NCBI RefSeq assembly: GCF_013364275.1
Contig: NZ_CP054932.1
Coordinates: 9,362,001-9,426,000 of the forward strand
DNA: 64,000 nucleotides
Direction: 5' to 3'
DNA from: Actinomadura sp. NAK00032
GTDB lineage: Bacteria > Actinomycetota > Actinomycetes > Streptosporangiales > Streptosporangiaceae
Shown here: piece by piece, positions 33,990 to 43,338 of the stretch
Position numbering within the stretch: position 1 is the stretch's first letter
How the letters are laid out: each line of letters starts with the position of its first letter
The notes under the pieces: model-generated
The model's database searches: none
The model's input: the letters and a program-made list of their open reading frames with translations, nothing else
Told to the model about the DNA's origin: nothing
Translations under genes and position numbers: made by a program

Positions 33990-34613
33990 ATGGCGGCCAG
34001 GAAGGGCGCGGGCGTGCTGGAGCTCGCCGTGCTCGGCCTGCTGCACGAGGCTCCCATGCACGGCTACGAGCTGCGCAAGCGGCTCAACGCCCTGCTGGGG
34101 ATGTTCCGGGCGTTCTCCTACGGCTCCCTCTATCCGTGCCTGAAGCAGCTTCTCACGGACGGGATGATCGTCGAGGACCGTCCCGACGAGGCGAACACGC
34201 CGCTGGCACTGCAGAGCCGTCGGTCGAAGATCGTTTACAAGCTCACCGCCGACGGCAAGGAGCGCCTCCAGCGGCTCCTGACCGAGGCCGGTCCGGCGTC
34301 GTGGGAGGACGAGGGGTTCGGCGTTCACTTCGCCTTCTTCTCGCACACCCGCGCCGATGTCCGGCTGCGGATCCTCGAAGGCCGGCGCAGCCGGCTGGAG
34401 GAGCGTCTGGAGAGCGTCCGCGCCGCCCTGGCGCGGACCCGCGAGCGCGTCGACTCCTACACCCTGGAGCTGCAGAACCACGGGCTGGAGTCGGTCGAGC
34501 GCGAGGTCAGGTGGCTCAACGAGCTCATCGGGCGCGAGCGGGCCGAGCAGGAGCAGCAAGCACAGTCAGCTAAGCGAATTGATCAGGACATGCCTCGGGA
34601 CGAGGGCCGCTGA
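33990..34613 (+). CDS. PadR-family regulator upstream of ino1
   Basis: 207 residues from ATG 33990. The winged helix starts GVLELAVLGLLHEAPMHGYEL and includes SYGSLYPCLKQLLTDGMI and RRSKIVYKLTADG. The C-terminal part is a long helix rich in Arg/Glu (LRILEGRRSRLEERLESV), which dimerises. It precedes inositol-1-phosphate synthase by 69 bp in the same direction, an arrangement frequent in actinomycetes, so it probably controls inositol and mycothiol precursor supply through the ATGTATCGA-N-TCGATACAT site. Confidence 0.92.
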   Translation: MAARKGAGVLELAVLGLLHEAPMHGYELRKRLNALLGMFRAFSYGSLYPCLKQLLTDGMIVEDRPDEANTPLALQSRRSKIVYKLTADGKERLQRLLTEAGPASWEDEGFGVHFAFFSHTRADVRLRILEGRRSRLEERLESVRAALARTRERVDSYTLELQNHGLESVEREVRWLNELIGRERAEQEQQAQSAKRIDQDMPRDEGR

Positions 34614-34682
34614 TTCCGCGGCCCGCCGCCTTCGGGGGCGGGTGAAACACCACATGTTCCGCTAGAGAGAAGGAGCAACCGG

Positions 34683-35762
34683 ATGGGTTCGGTGCGCGTA
34701 GCCATCGTGGGTGTGGGCAACTGCGCCTCTTCACTCGTCCAAGGTGTCGAGTTCTACAAGGACGCGGCCCCCGAGACGCGAGTCCCCGGCTTGATGCACG
34801 TCCAGTTCGGCGAGTACCACGTGGGCGACGTGGAGTTCGTCGCGGCGTTCGACGTGGACGCCAAGAAGGTCGGGATGGACCTGTCCGAGGCCATCCACGC
34901 CAGCGAGAACAACACGATCAAGTTCGCCGACGTGCCGCCGACCGGCATCACCGTCCAGCGCGGCCACACCTTCGACGGCCTCGGCGAGTACTACCTGGAC
35001 ATGGTCGAGGAGTCGGACGCCGAGCCGGTCGACGTGGTCCAGGCGCTGAAGGACGCCGAGGTCGACGTCCTGGTGTCGTACCTGCCGGTGGGCTCGGAGG
35101 AGGCCGACCGCTTCTACGCCCAGTGCGCGATCGACGCCAAGGTCGCGTTCGTGAACGCGCTGCCGGTGTTCATCGCCAGCGACCCCGAGTGGGCGCAGAA
35201 GTTCACCGACGCGGGCGTCCCGATCGTCGGCGACGACATCAAGTCGCAGGTCGGCGCCACCATCACGCACCGCGTCATGGCCCGCCTGTTCGAGGACCGC
35301 GGCGTTGAGCTGCTGCGTACCTACCAGCTCAACTTCGGCGGCAACATGGACTTCATGAACATGCTGGAGCGCAAGCGGCTCCAGTCCAAGAAGATCTCCA
35401 AGACGCAGTCGGTCACCTCGCAGATCCCGCACGAGATGGCGAAGGCCGACGTGCACATCGGCCCGTCCGACCACGTGCCGTGGCTGGACGACCGCAAGTG
35501 GGCCTACGTCCGGCTGGAGGGCAAGTCGTTCGGCGACACGCCCCTCAACCTGGAGTACAAGCTGGAGGTCTGGGACTCCCCGAACTCCGCCGGCGTGATC
35601 ATCGACGCGGTGCGCGCCGCGAAGATCGCCAAGGACCGCGGCATCGGCGGCCCGATCCTGTCGGCCAGCTCCTACTTCATGAAGTCGCCGCCGGAGCAGT
35701 ACAACGACGACCAGGCGCACGACGCGGTCGAGAAGTTCATCCGCGGCGAGGTCGAGCGCTGA
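34683..35762 (+). CDS. ino1: inositol-3-phosphate synthase
   Basis: 359 residues, the usual length of the actinobacterial enzyme. NAD-binding VAIVGVGNCASSLVQG is at the N-terminus. Later motifs are NALPVFIASDPEWA, GDDIKSQVGATITHR, LNFGGNMDFMNM, LEYKLEVWDSPNSAGV. It converts glucose-6-phosphate to inositol-3-phosphate, precursor of phosphatidylinositol and mycothiol. AGAAGGAG lies 5-9 nt upstream. Followed by a strong terminator. Confidence 0.96.
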   Translation: MGSVRVAIVGVGNCASSLVQGVEFYKDAAPETRVPGLMHVQFGEYHVGDVEFVAAFDVDAKKVGMDLSEAIHASENNTIKFADVPPTGITVQRGHTFDGLGEYYLDMVEESDAEPVDVVQALKDAEVDVLVSYLPVGSEEADRFYAQCAIDAKVAFVNALPVFIASDPEWAQKFTDAGVPIVGDDIKSQVGATITHRVMARLFEDRGVELLRTYQLNFGGNMDFMNMLERKRLQSKKISKTQSVTSQIPHEMAKADVHIGPSDHVPWLDDRKWAYVRLEGKSFGDTPLNLEYKLEVWDSPNSAGVIIDAVRAAKIAKDRGIGGPILSASSYFMKSPPEQYNDDQAHDAVEKFIRGEVER

Positions 35763-35818
35763 ACGGCCTGCTGAGGCGCTGATCGCGACTCGCTGAGAGT
35801 CCGATCACAAAAGTCCCA

Positions 35819-35861
35819 AAGGACGCCCTGAGAGTGGACACTCCACTGTCAGGGCGTCCTT
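35819..35861 (+). terminator. terminator after ino1
   Basis: A 13-bp outer stem AAGGACGCCCTGA/TCAGGGCGTCCTT encloses a 6-bp inner stem AGTGGA/TCCACT with loop CAC. Only one G-G mismatch interrupts a 20-bp hairpin. Confidence 0.9.
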
Positions 35862-35967
35862 ACTTCTAGAGAGAAAACGGTGATGTACCGGCCCTTTGTC
35901 ACTCTGTGGCCCTACTGTGACACCGCCGGTGACTGCGCGCCAGGTTCCGAGTGTCCGAGGTGAGAAC

Positions 35968-37737
35968 GTGACGGCACGCCAGATGTACAAGGTGACAGTA
36001 GGGCTGACGGGGCTGATGGTGGCCCTCGCCGGATGCGCCGGGGGAGGTGACGACGCGTCCGCGGGGCAGGGCCGCGAGGGCGGGACGCTGCGGATCGTCG
36101 GATCGTCCGACGTCGAGCACCTCGACCCGGCGTCCGTGGCGAGCGTCGGCGCGTACGGGCTCGCCCGCACCTTCGCCCGGACGCTGTTCGGCACGCGGGC
36201 GTCCAACGACTTCCAGGAGACGGTGCCCGTCCGCCCGGACGTCGCCGAGCGCCTCCCGACCCGCGAGAACGGCGGCATCGCCAAGGACCGCCGCACCTAC
36301 ACGGTGCGGCTGCGCACGGGCGTGCTGTGGAACACCGAGCCGCCCCGCCCGGTGACCGCGCAGGACTTCGTCCGCGGCTTCGAGCGGCTCTGCAACCCGG
36401 CGGCGCCGTCGTCCGGCAAGGGCTACTTCATCTCGACGATCAAGGGGATGGACGAGTTCTGCCGCGGCTACGGCGGCGTCGACGCCAAGGACCCGGGGGC
36501 GATGGCGGCCTACCAGCGCGACCACGCGATAGCGGGCGTGCGCGCCAAGGACGACCGGACGCTCGTGTTCGAGCTGCGGCGCCCCGCCAGCGACTTCCTC
36601 AACCTGCTGGCGCTGCCGTACACGGCCGCCGCGCCGAAGGAGTACGACGCCTACGTCCCGGACGGCCCGGAGCTGCGGCAGCACACGATCTCCAACGGCC
36701 CGTACCAGATCACCGAGTACCGGCCGGGCCTGTCGTACATGCTGTCCCGCAATCCGGCGTGGCGGGCGGCGGCCGACCCGCTGCGCGAGCGGCACGTCGC
36801 CAAGATCCGGATCACGCTCGGGCAGGACTCCCCGGAGACCGTCCAGCAGCAGCTGGAGCAGGGCACCGCCGACCTCGCCTGGGACCAGCCCGTCCCGACG
36901 TCCGCGATCCCCCGGCTCCGCGACGATCCCCGCTTCGCGATCAGGGAGACGCCGAACAACAGCCCGTACCTGGTGTTCAACATCCGCAGCCCCAACAACG
37001 GCGGCGCGCTCGGCAAGCGGGAGGTCAGGCAGGCGCTGGAGTACGCGGTCGACCGCAGCGCCCTCATCAAGATCGTCGGCGGGCCGTCGGTGGCGCGGCC
37101 CCTGCACACGGTGATCCCGCCGGGCAACTCCGGCTACGCCGCCGTGAACCACTACCCCACGCCGGGAGAGTCCGGCGATCCCGCCAAGTGCCGGGAGCTG
37201 CTCGGCCGGACGGGCCACGCCGACCTCAAGCTGAAGTTCCCGTACCGGACGAACAGCGTCCACAAGCTCATCGCCCAGTCGATCGCGCAGAACCTCGACG
37301 CCTGCGGGGTCGAGGCCGAGCTCATCGCCGACTCCGGCGGCTCCTTCTACGCCGGCACCCTCGGCACGCCCGCACGCGGGCTCGCGGGCGAGTGGGACAT
37401 CGCCGCCCCCGGCTGGGTACCGGACTGGTACGGCAACAACGGCCGCTCGATCATCCAGCCGCTGTTCGACGGCCGCACCTACGGGCAGAACTCCACCAAC
37501 TACGGCGGTTACGACAACCCGCAGGTCAACGCCCTCATCGACGCGGCGCTGACGGCCCCGGACGCGGGCCGCGCGGCCGGCTACTGGCAGCAGGCCGACC
37601 AGAAGATCATGGAGGACGCCGCGATCGTCCCGCTGCTCGACCGGGCGCAGACGCTGTTCCACTCGTCCCGCGTCCACGGCGCCCTCTACCTGCCCACCAC
37701 CGCCGGCTACGACTACACCCGACTCTGGCTCAGCTGA
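35968..37737 (+). CDS. peptide-type ABC transporter solute-binding lipoprotein
   Basis: 589 residues from GTG 35968 (GAGG upstream). The signal ends in the lipobox LAGC (Cys at about 23). The SBP family 5 fold is seen in GTLRIVGSSDVEHLDPAS, TVRLRTGVLWNTEPPRPVTAQDFV (core YTVRLRTGVLW) and EVRQALEYAVDRSALIKIVGG. Such proteins deliver peptides or other solutes to an Opp/Dpp-like permease, but no permease gene adjoins, so it is orphan or uses a distant system. Confidence 0.9.
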   Translation: MTARQMYKVTVGLTGLMVALAGCAGGGDDASAGQGREGGTLRIVGSSDVEHLDPASVASVGAYGLARTFARTLFGTRASNDFQETVPVRPDVAERLPTRENGGIAKDRRTYTVRLRTGVLWNTEPPRPVTAQDFVRGFERLCNPAAPSSGKGYFISTIKGMDEFCRGYGGVDAKDPGAMAAYQRDHAIAGVRAKDDRTLVFELRRPASDFLNLLALPYTAAAPKEYDAYVPDGPELRQHTISNGPYQITEYRPGLSYMLSRNPAWRAAADPLRERHVAKIRITLGQDSPETVQQQLEQGTADLAWDQPVPTSAIPRLRDDPRFAIRETPNNSPYLVFNIRSPNNGGALGKREVRQALEYAVDRSALIKIVGGPSVARPLHTVIPPGNSGYAAVNHYPTPGESGDPAKCRELLGRTGHADLKLKFPYRTNSVHKLIAQSIAQNLDACGVEAELIADSGGSFYAGTLGTPARGLAGEWDIAAPGWVPDWYGNNGRSIIQPLFDGRTYGQNSTNYGGYDNPQVNALIDAALTAPDAGRAAGYWQQADQKIMEDAAIVPLLDRAQTLFHSSRVHGALYLPTTAGYDYTRLWLS

Positions 37738-37747
37738 CCCCGGCTGG

Positions 37748-38266
37748 TCAGGCGAAGGAGACGGCGGCCAGGGCGAGGGCGGACCCGCCGAAGACCACCG
37801 TGTTGCGCACGTAGGTCTGGAGGCGCACCCAGCTCGGGAAGGCGTCCTCGGCGGCCTTGAGGAACGGGGCGACGCGGACGCGCGCCAGCTCCGGGTCGCC
37901 CTTCCGGCGGAAGGCGGCCTGCACGGACTTCACCGCGGTGAGGTTGCTGTAGACGATCACGGCGTTCATCAGCAGCACCAGCGAGGAGAAGACCCAGGTC
38001 AGCGGCCTTCCGAGGTCGGCGCCCGCGAGGTTGGCGGCGGCGGTGGCGACCATCACCGCGGCGACGGCGACCGGCGCGGCGGTCTCGTGGCCGCCCGCGT
38101 CGAAGCGGAGCCGGTTCTCCTCCAGCACCTCGGGCCGGACGCCCTGGCGGCGCAGCTCGGCGACGGCGGCGGCCTTGGCCGCGGGCCCGTACCGGTGGCG
38201 GACGAGCGGGATGCTGACGAACGCGGCGGCGACCAGCAGCTGCATGACGGCGGCAAGGGTGTTCAC
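37748..38266 (-). CDS. multi-pass membrane protein of unknown function
   Basis: 172 residues from GTG 38266; further upstream openings lack coding character. Four hydrophobic segments: VMQLLVAAAFVSIPLV, APVAVAAVMVATAAANLAG, LTWVFSSLVLLMNAVIVY, and TVVFGGSALALAAVSFA at the end. A cytosolic stretch between helices 3 and 4 is basic. It is divergent from a TetR gene whose operators cover both start regions, so it is likely the repressed target. Confidence 0.68.
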   Translation of the reverse strand: MNTLAAVMQLLVAAAFVSIPLVRHRYGPAAKAAAVAELRRQGVRPEVLEENRLRFDAGGHETAAPVAVAAVMVATAAANLAGADLGRPLTWVFSSLVLLMNAVIVYSNLTAVKSVQAAFRRKGDPELARVRVAPFLKAAEDAFPSWVRLQTYVRNTVVFGGSALALAAVSFA

Positions 38267-38283
38267 GGGCGCTCCCTCAGTAC

Positions 38284-38344
38284 TTGCACTTAGTTCAATT
38301 ACCGGACGGGGAGAACGGTAACCCACGACTTGAACTATGTGCAA
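38284..38344. promoter_or_regulatory. two TetR operators forming a long inverted repeat
   Basis: TTGCACTTAGTTCAA (38284-38298) and TTGAACTATGTGCAA (38330-38344) each show the palindromic pattern TTGNAC-N3-GTNCAA. Together with flanking bases they are 17-bp arms (38282-38298, 38330-38346) matching at 16 positions. They sit beside both start codons. Confidence 0.78.
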
Positions 38345-38365
38345 GTGGTGCCTACGGTGGAGTCC

Positions 38366-39043
38366 ATGCCTCGCGACACCCTCTCCCGCGACCAGATCGT
38401 CCGCACCGCCGTCGCGCTGCTGGACGACGAAGGGCTCGAAGGCCTCAACATGCGCGCCCTGGGCAAGCGGCTCGACTCCGCCGCCACCGCCGTGTACTGG
38501 CACGTCAAGAGCAAGGACAACCTGGTCCTGCTGGCCACCGACCAGGTCTGGGGCGAGCTCACGCTGCCCGACCCGGACGCCGTCGGCTGGCGCGCCGCCG
38601 CCACCGCCATGGCCGCCGACCTGTACCGGATGTTCACCCGGCACCCCTGGCTCGTGCAGGTCTTCGCCGCGCACCTCGTCTACGGGGAGAGCAAGGCGCG
38701 CCATGACGAGCACCAGCTCGCCGTGTACGAAGCCGGCGGCTTCACCGGCGCGGACGCCGACCGGGCCGCCGCCGCCGTGTTCACCTACGTCCTCGGCAAC
38801 GCGGCCGGCGTCGCCGCGACCGCCTCGCTCACCCGCAGGCTCGACCGGGACGGCGGCGCCCGCGAGCAGTTCGACGCCGCCATGGCGCAGGCCCGGGAGA
38901 TCGCCGAGCGCTTCCCGCGCCTGCGCGCCCGCCTGGACAGCGCGGCCGCGACGGGCTACGCCGCGTCCCCCGACCAGACCTTCGAGTTCGGCCTCCAGTC
39001 ACTGCTCGACGGCCTGGAGCGCACCGCGTCCCACCCCGGATGA
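38366..39043 (+). CDS. TetR-family regulator (TetR_C type)
   Basis: 225 residues from ATG 38366, with TACGGT 7 nt upstream. The HTH is LNMRALGKRLDSAATAVYWHVKSKDNL, core ATAVYWHVKSKDNL, the version found in tetracycline-repressor relatives. The C-terminal domain fits TetR_C_1. It is followed by an MFS exporter, the classic tetR-tetA-like order, and probably represses it and the divergent membrane protein. Confidence 0.92.
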   Translation: MPRDTLSRDQIVRTAVALLDDEGLEGLNMRALGKRLDSAATAVYWHVKSKDNLVLLATDQVWGELTLPDPDAVGWRAAATAMAADLYRMFTRHPWLVQVFAAHLVYGESKARHDEHQLAVYEAGGFTGADADRAAAAVFTYVLGNAAGVAATASLTRRLDRDGGAREQFDAAMAQAREIAERFPRLRARLDSAAATGYAASPDQTFEFGLQSLLDGLERTASHPG

Positions 39044-39111
39044 CCGGCCCCCTCCGGCGGAGGCCGCAGGGGGTGGACGTGGTGGAGGGTGGCAGCGCAT
39101 ACCCTGATCAG

Positions 39112-40416
39112 ATGCGTGCGGGCGAGTTGCGGGGAATCCTGCGTGGCCGGGATTTCCAGCGGCTGTACGCGACGCGGCTGGCCTCGCAGCTCACCGACGG
39201 CCTGTTCCAGGTGGCCCTCGCCGGCTACGTGTTCTTCTCCCCCGAACGGCAGACGACGGCCGGCAAGGCCGCGGCGGCGTTCGCGGTGACGCTGCTGCCG
39301 TACTCGGTCCTCGGGCCCTTCGCCGGGGTGTTCATCGACCGGTGGCGGCGCCGGCAGATCCTCGTCTGGACGCCGGTCCTGCGGGCCGTCCTGGTGCTGC
39401 TCGTCGCGGGCCTGGTCGCGGCCGGGCAGGACGGCCTCGGCTTCTTCCTCGGCGTCCTCGTCGTGCTGGGCGTCAACCGGTTCTTCCTCGCGGCGCTGTC
39501 GGCGGCGCTGCCGCACGTGGTGCGGCGCGAGCAGCTGGTGACGGCGAACGCGTTCTCGGTCACGTCCGGGACGATCATCTCGTTCGGCGGCGCGGGGATC
39601 GGCTACCTGCTGCGCCGGGTGTTCGGGGCGGGGCACGAGGGCACCGCGCTGATCCTGGTGGCCGCGGCCGGGCTCTTCGTGCTGGCGGGCCTGATCGCGA
39701 CGACGCTGCCGAAGGGCCTGCTCGGGCCGCACGCGGCGGCCGGCGACCGGACGGAGGCGGCGCCGGGCGTCCGGGACGCGCTCGGCGGCGTCCTGCACGG
39801 GCTGGTCGCCGGGGGCAGGCACATCGCGCGGCGCCCGCAGGCGGCGCTGGCGCTCGGCGCGATCTCGTTCCACCGGTTCCTGTACGGCGTCATCCTGATC
39901 ATGACGCTGCTGCTGTGCCGCAACCACTTCGCCGACGACCCCGACCGGGGCCTGGAGGTGTTCGCGCTCATGCTCGGGGTGTCCGGCGCCGGATACTTCG
40001 CGGCGGCGCTGATCACCCCGGCGGTGGTGCGGCGGATCAGCAAGCAGGCGTGGACGGCGTGGCTGCTCGCCGGTGCGGCGCTCAGCCTCCTGCTGCTCGG
40101 GACGTCGTTCACCGAGCGTCCCTGGGCCGTCGGCGCGTTCCTGCTGGGCGTCGTGTCGCAGGGCGTCAAGCTGTGCGTCGACACGACGCTGCAGGAGCTG
40201 ATCGACGACGAGTACCGGGGCCGGGTGTTCGCCGTCTACGACATGCTGTTCAACGCGACGTTCGCCGCAGCGGCGGCGGCCGCGGCGGCCTGGCTGCCAT
40301 CGGACGGCCGTGCCGTCCCGACGCTGCTCACGGTGATCGCCGCGTATGCCGCCGGGGCGGTCGCCTACCGGACGGCGGCGTCCCGCATCCACCGCCCCGC
40401 GCACGCCCTCCGCTGA
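39112..40416 (+). CDS. MFS transporter
   Basis: 434 residues from ATG 39112 (TACCCT 6 nt upstream). An in-frame ATG at 39040 overlaps the tetR stop as ATGA, but adds only non-conserved residues. About 12 membrane helices. The first conserved stretch is LYATRLASQLTDGLFQVAL, with GVFIDRWRRRQIL as the loop 2-3 signature and DEYRGRVFAVYDMLFNATF near the end. This is the MFS_3/EntS-like group, exporters of macrolides or siderophores. Likely TetR-controlled. Confidence 0.88.
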   Translation: MRAGELRGILRGRDFQRLYATRLASQLTDGLFQVALAGYVFFSPERQTTAGKAAAAFAVTLLPYSVLGPFAGVFIDRWRRRQILVWTPVLRAVLVLLVAGLVAAGQDGLGFFLGVLVVLGVNRFFLAALSAALPHVVRREQLVTANAFSVTSGTIISFGGAGIGYLLRRVFGAGHEGTALILVAAAGLFVLAGLIATTLPKGLLGPHAAAGDRTEAAPGVRDALGGVLHGLVAGGRHIARRPQAALALGAISFHRFLYGVILIMTLLLCRNHFADDPDRGLEVFALMLGVSGAGYFAAALITPAVVRRISKQAWTAWLLAGAALSLLLLGTSFTERPWAVGAFLLGVVSQGVKLCVDTTLQELIDDEYRGRVFAVYDMLFNATFAAAAAAAAAWLPSDGRAVPTLLTVIAAYAAGAVAYRTAASRIHRPAHALR

Positions 40417-40432
40417 ACCGGAGCGGGTGCCG

Positions 40433-41746
40433 TCAGAGCGATTCGGCGATGGCGTGCAGCGCGGCGGCGATGTGCAGGACCTCGTCCTCCGTGCAGACGT
40501 ACGGCGGCATCGTGTAGACGAGTTTGCCGAACGGGCGCAGCCACACGCCGTGCGCCATCGCGATCTCCTGCACGGCCGCGACGTCCACCGGCTCCCGCGC
40601 CTCCACGACGCCGATCGCGCCCAGGACGCGGACGTCCGCGACCCCCGGGAAGTCGGCGGCGTCGTGCAGCTCGCTGGTCAGGACCGCCTCGATGGTGTCG
40701 ACCTCGTCCCGCCAGTCGCGGGACAGCAGCAGGTCGATGGACGCGGACGCGACGGCGGCGGCCAGCGGGTTCGCCATGTACGTGGGGCCGTGCATCAGCA
40801 CGCCCGCATCCCCGGAGGAGATGCCCTCCGCGACGCGGTCGGTGCACAGGGTGGCGGCCATCGTCATGTATCCGCCGGTCAGGGCCTTGCCGACGCACAT
40901 GATGTCGGGAACGACCTCCGCGTGGTCGCAGCCCCACAGCTCGCCCGTCCGGCCGAACCCGGTGGCGATCTCGTCGATGATCAGCAGCAGGCCGTGCTCG
41001 TCGGCGATGTCGCGCAGCGCCCGCAGGTACTCGGGCGCGTAGAAGCGCATGCCGCCCGCGCCCTGCACGACCGGCTCGACGATGATCCCGGCCAGCTCGC
41101 CCGCGTGCTCCTCGGCGAGCCGGGACAGCTCGTCCAGGTACGCGTCGTCGGGCTCGGCGGAGTAGCCGAGCGGGGGCGGCGGCGCGAACACGTGCTTCGC
41201 GAGGACGTCGCCGAACAGGTGGTGCATCCCGTTGACCGGGTCGCAGACGGCCATGTCGCCGAACGTGTCGCCGTGGTACCCGCCGCGGACGGTGAGCAGC
41301 CGGTGCCGCTCCGGGCGGCCCTGGGACCGCCAGTACTGCAGCGCCATCTTGATCGCGACCTCGACCGCGACCGACCCGGAGTCGGCGAAGAAGACCTTCG
41401 TCAGCGGCTCCGGCGTGAGCTCGACGAGGCGCTCCGCGAGCCGCACGGCCGGCGGATGCGTGAGCCCGCCGAACATCACGTGCGCCATCTTGCCGAGCTG
41501 CCCGGTCACGGCCGCGTTCAGCTTCGGGTGGTTGTACCCGTGCACGGCCGCCCACCACGACGACATCCCGTCGATCAGCTCGGTGCCGTCCGCGAGCATC
41601 AGCCGGACCCCGTCCGCCGACACGACCGGCAGCGCGGGCGCCGGCGCGGGCATCGGCGCGTAGGGGTGCCAGATGTGCTCCCGGTCGAACGCGAGCATCC
41701 GCTCGGTCTCCCGCGGGCTCATCCGCCCGAGCTGCAGCGGGATCAC
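40433..41746 (-). CDS. bioA: adenosylmethionine-8-amino-7-oxononanoate aminotransferase
   Basis: 437 residues. The fold-type I PLP enzyme motifs are present: HIWHPYAPM, SSWWAAVHGYNHP, FADSGSVAVEVAIKMA, IDEIATGFGRTG, and the PLP lysine in CVGKALTGGYM near residue 286. It makes 7,8-diaminopelargonate in biotin synthesis using S-adenosylmethionine as amino donor. GTG start overlaps the cca stop as GTGA, so the two are translationally coupled. No other bio genes are in the window. Confidence 0.95.
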   Translation of the reverse strand: MIPLQLGRMSPRETERMLAFDREHIWHPYAPMPAPAPALPVVSADGVRLMLADGTELIDGMSSWWAAVHGYNHPKLNAAVTGQLGKMAHVMFGGLTHPPAVRLAERLVELTPEPLTKVFFADSGSVAVEVAIKMALQYWRSQGRPERHRLLTVRGGYHGDTFGDMAVCDPVNGMHHLFGDVLAKHVFAPPPPLGYSAEPDDAYLDELSRLAEEHAGELAGIIVEPVVQGAGGMRFYAPEYLRALRDIADEHGLLLIIDEIATGFGRTGELWGCDHAEVVPDIMCVGKALTGGYMTMAATLCTDRVAEGISSGDAGVLMHGPTYMANPLAAAVASASIDLLLSRDWRDEVDTIEAVLTSELHDAADFPGVADVRVLGAIGVVEAREPVDVAAVQEIAMAHGVWLRPFGKLVYTMPPYVCTEDEVLHIAAALHAIAESL

Positions 41747-43338
41747 GCCCCGCCCTCCTCGTCCGCGCGAGCGGCCGCGTCCTCGTCGCCCTTCACGGCC
41801 GGTTCGGAGGACGGCGGCGCCCCGCCGTCACCAGAGGTCTCGTCGGCACCGGAGGTCTCGCCGTCCTTGGCGTCCTCGTCGGCGGCGGCGTCCGGGAGGA
41901 GGCCCTCGGCGGCGGCCCAGCGGCGGAGTTCCGCCGCGGCGGCGTCCCGGCCGATGATGCCCCGGTCGAGGCGGAGTTCGAGGAGGAACTTGTACGCCCT
42001 GCCCACGAGCGGGCCCGGCTTGATGCCGAGGATGTCCTGGATCTCGTTGCCGTCGATCTCCGGGCGGATCGCGGCGAGCTCCTCCTCCTCGGCGAGCCGG
42101 TCGATCCGCTGCTCCAGGTCGTCGTAGGTGCGGCGGAGCCGGTCGGCCTTGCGCTTGTTGCGGGTGGTGCAGTCGGCGCGGGTGAGCTTGTGCAGGCGCG
42201 ACAGCAGCGGCCCGGCGTCGCGGACGTAGCGGCGGACGGCGGAGTCGGTCCACTCGCCGGTGCCGTAGCCGTGGAAGCGCAGGTGCAGCTCCACCAGCCG
42301 GGACACCTCGTTGATGACGTCCTTCGGGTAGCGCAGCGCGGTCAGCCGCTTGCGGGTCATCTTCGCGCCGACGACCTCGTGGTGGTGGAACGACACCCGG
42401 CCGCCCGGCTCGAACCGGCGCGTCTTCGGCTTGCCGATGTCGTGCAGCAGCGCGGCGAGGCGCAGTACGAGGTCGGGCCCGTCCTGCTCCTGCGCGATCG
42501 CCTGCTCCAGGACGATCAGCGAGTGCTCGTAGACGTCCTTGTGCCGGTGGTGCTCGTCGATCTCCAGCCGCAGCATCGGCAGCTCCGGCAGGACGTGCGC
42601 GGCGAGGCCGGTCTCGACCAGCAGCGCCAGGCCCTCCCGCGGGTACCGGCCGCAGATCAGCTTGGACAGCTCGTCGCGGACGCGCTCGGCGGAGACGATC
42701 TCGATGCGGCCCGCCATGTCCTTCATCGCGCGGACGACGTCGGGCGCGACGGTGAACCCGAGCTGCGAGGCGAAGCGCGCGGCGCGCAGCATCCGCAGCG
42801 GGTCGTCGTTGAAGGAGTCCTCCGGCTTGCCGGGCGTCCGCAGGACCTTGCGATGCAGGTCGGTGAGGCCGCCGAACGGGTCGACGAACTCGTGGCCGGG
42901 CAGCCGCGCCGCCATCGCGTTGACGGCGAAGTCGCGGCGGCGGAGGTCCTCGACGAGGGACGTCCCGTACGAGACGTCCGGCTTGCGGGACTTCGGGTCG
43001 TAGGACTCGCTGCGGTAGGTGGTGATCTCCAGCTCGACGCCGTTCTTGCGGAGGCCGACCGTGCCGAACTCGATGCCGATCGTCCAGTGCGCGTCCGCCC
43101 AGTCGCGGATGATCTCCAGGGTGCGCTCGGGCGGCGCGTCGGTGGTGAGGTCGACGTCCTTGCTCGGACGGCGCAGCAGCGCGTCCCGGACCGGCCCGCC
43201 GACCAGCGCCAGCTCGTGACCGGCCGCCGCGAACAGGGCGCCGAGGTCGTCGGCGACGGGCGCGATGCCGCGCAGCAGCTCGGCGATCGCGATGCGCCGC
43301 GAGGACTCTGGGGTCACGTTCTGGTTGGACACGGCCAT
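41743..43338 (-). CDS. cca: CCA tRNA nucleotidyltransferase
   Basis: 531 residues from ATG 43338 (AAGGA upstream). The nucleotidyltransferase core has LVGGPVRDALL and the catalytic DVDLTTDA, then RRRDFAVNAMA. An HD domain with LLHDIGKPKTRRF follows. The C-terminal 50 residues are Asp/Glu/Ala-rich. It adds or repairs the 3' CCA of tRNAs. Position next to the DUF6049-murJ block is conserved in actinobacteria. Couples to bioA by a 4-bp overlap. Confidence 0.93.
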   Translation of the reverse strand: MAVSNQNVTPESSRRIAIAELLRGIAPVADDLGALFAAAGHELALVGGPVRDALLRRPSKDVDLTTDAPPERTLEIIRDWADAHWTIGIEFGTVGLRKNGVELEITTYRSESYDPKSRKPDVSYGTSLVEDLRRRDFAVNAMAARLPGHEFVDPFGGLTDLHRKVLRTPGKPEDSFNDDPLRMLRAARFASQLGFTVAPDVVRAMKDMAGRIEIVSAERVRDELSKLICGRYPREGLALLVETGLAAHVLPELPMLRLEIDEHHRHKDVYEHSLIVLEQAIAQEQDGPDLVLRLAALLHDIGKPKTRRFEPGGRVSFHHHEVVGAKMTRKRLTALRYPKDVINEVSRLVELHLRFHGYGTGEWTDSAVRRYVRDAGPLLSRLHKLTRADCTTRNKRKADRLRRTYDDLEQRIDRLAEEEELAAIRPEIDGNEIQDILGIKPGPLVGRAYKFLLELRLDRGIIGRDAAAAELRRWAAAEGLLPDAAADEDAKDGETSGADETSGDGGAPPSSEPAVKGDEDAAARADEEGGA

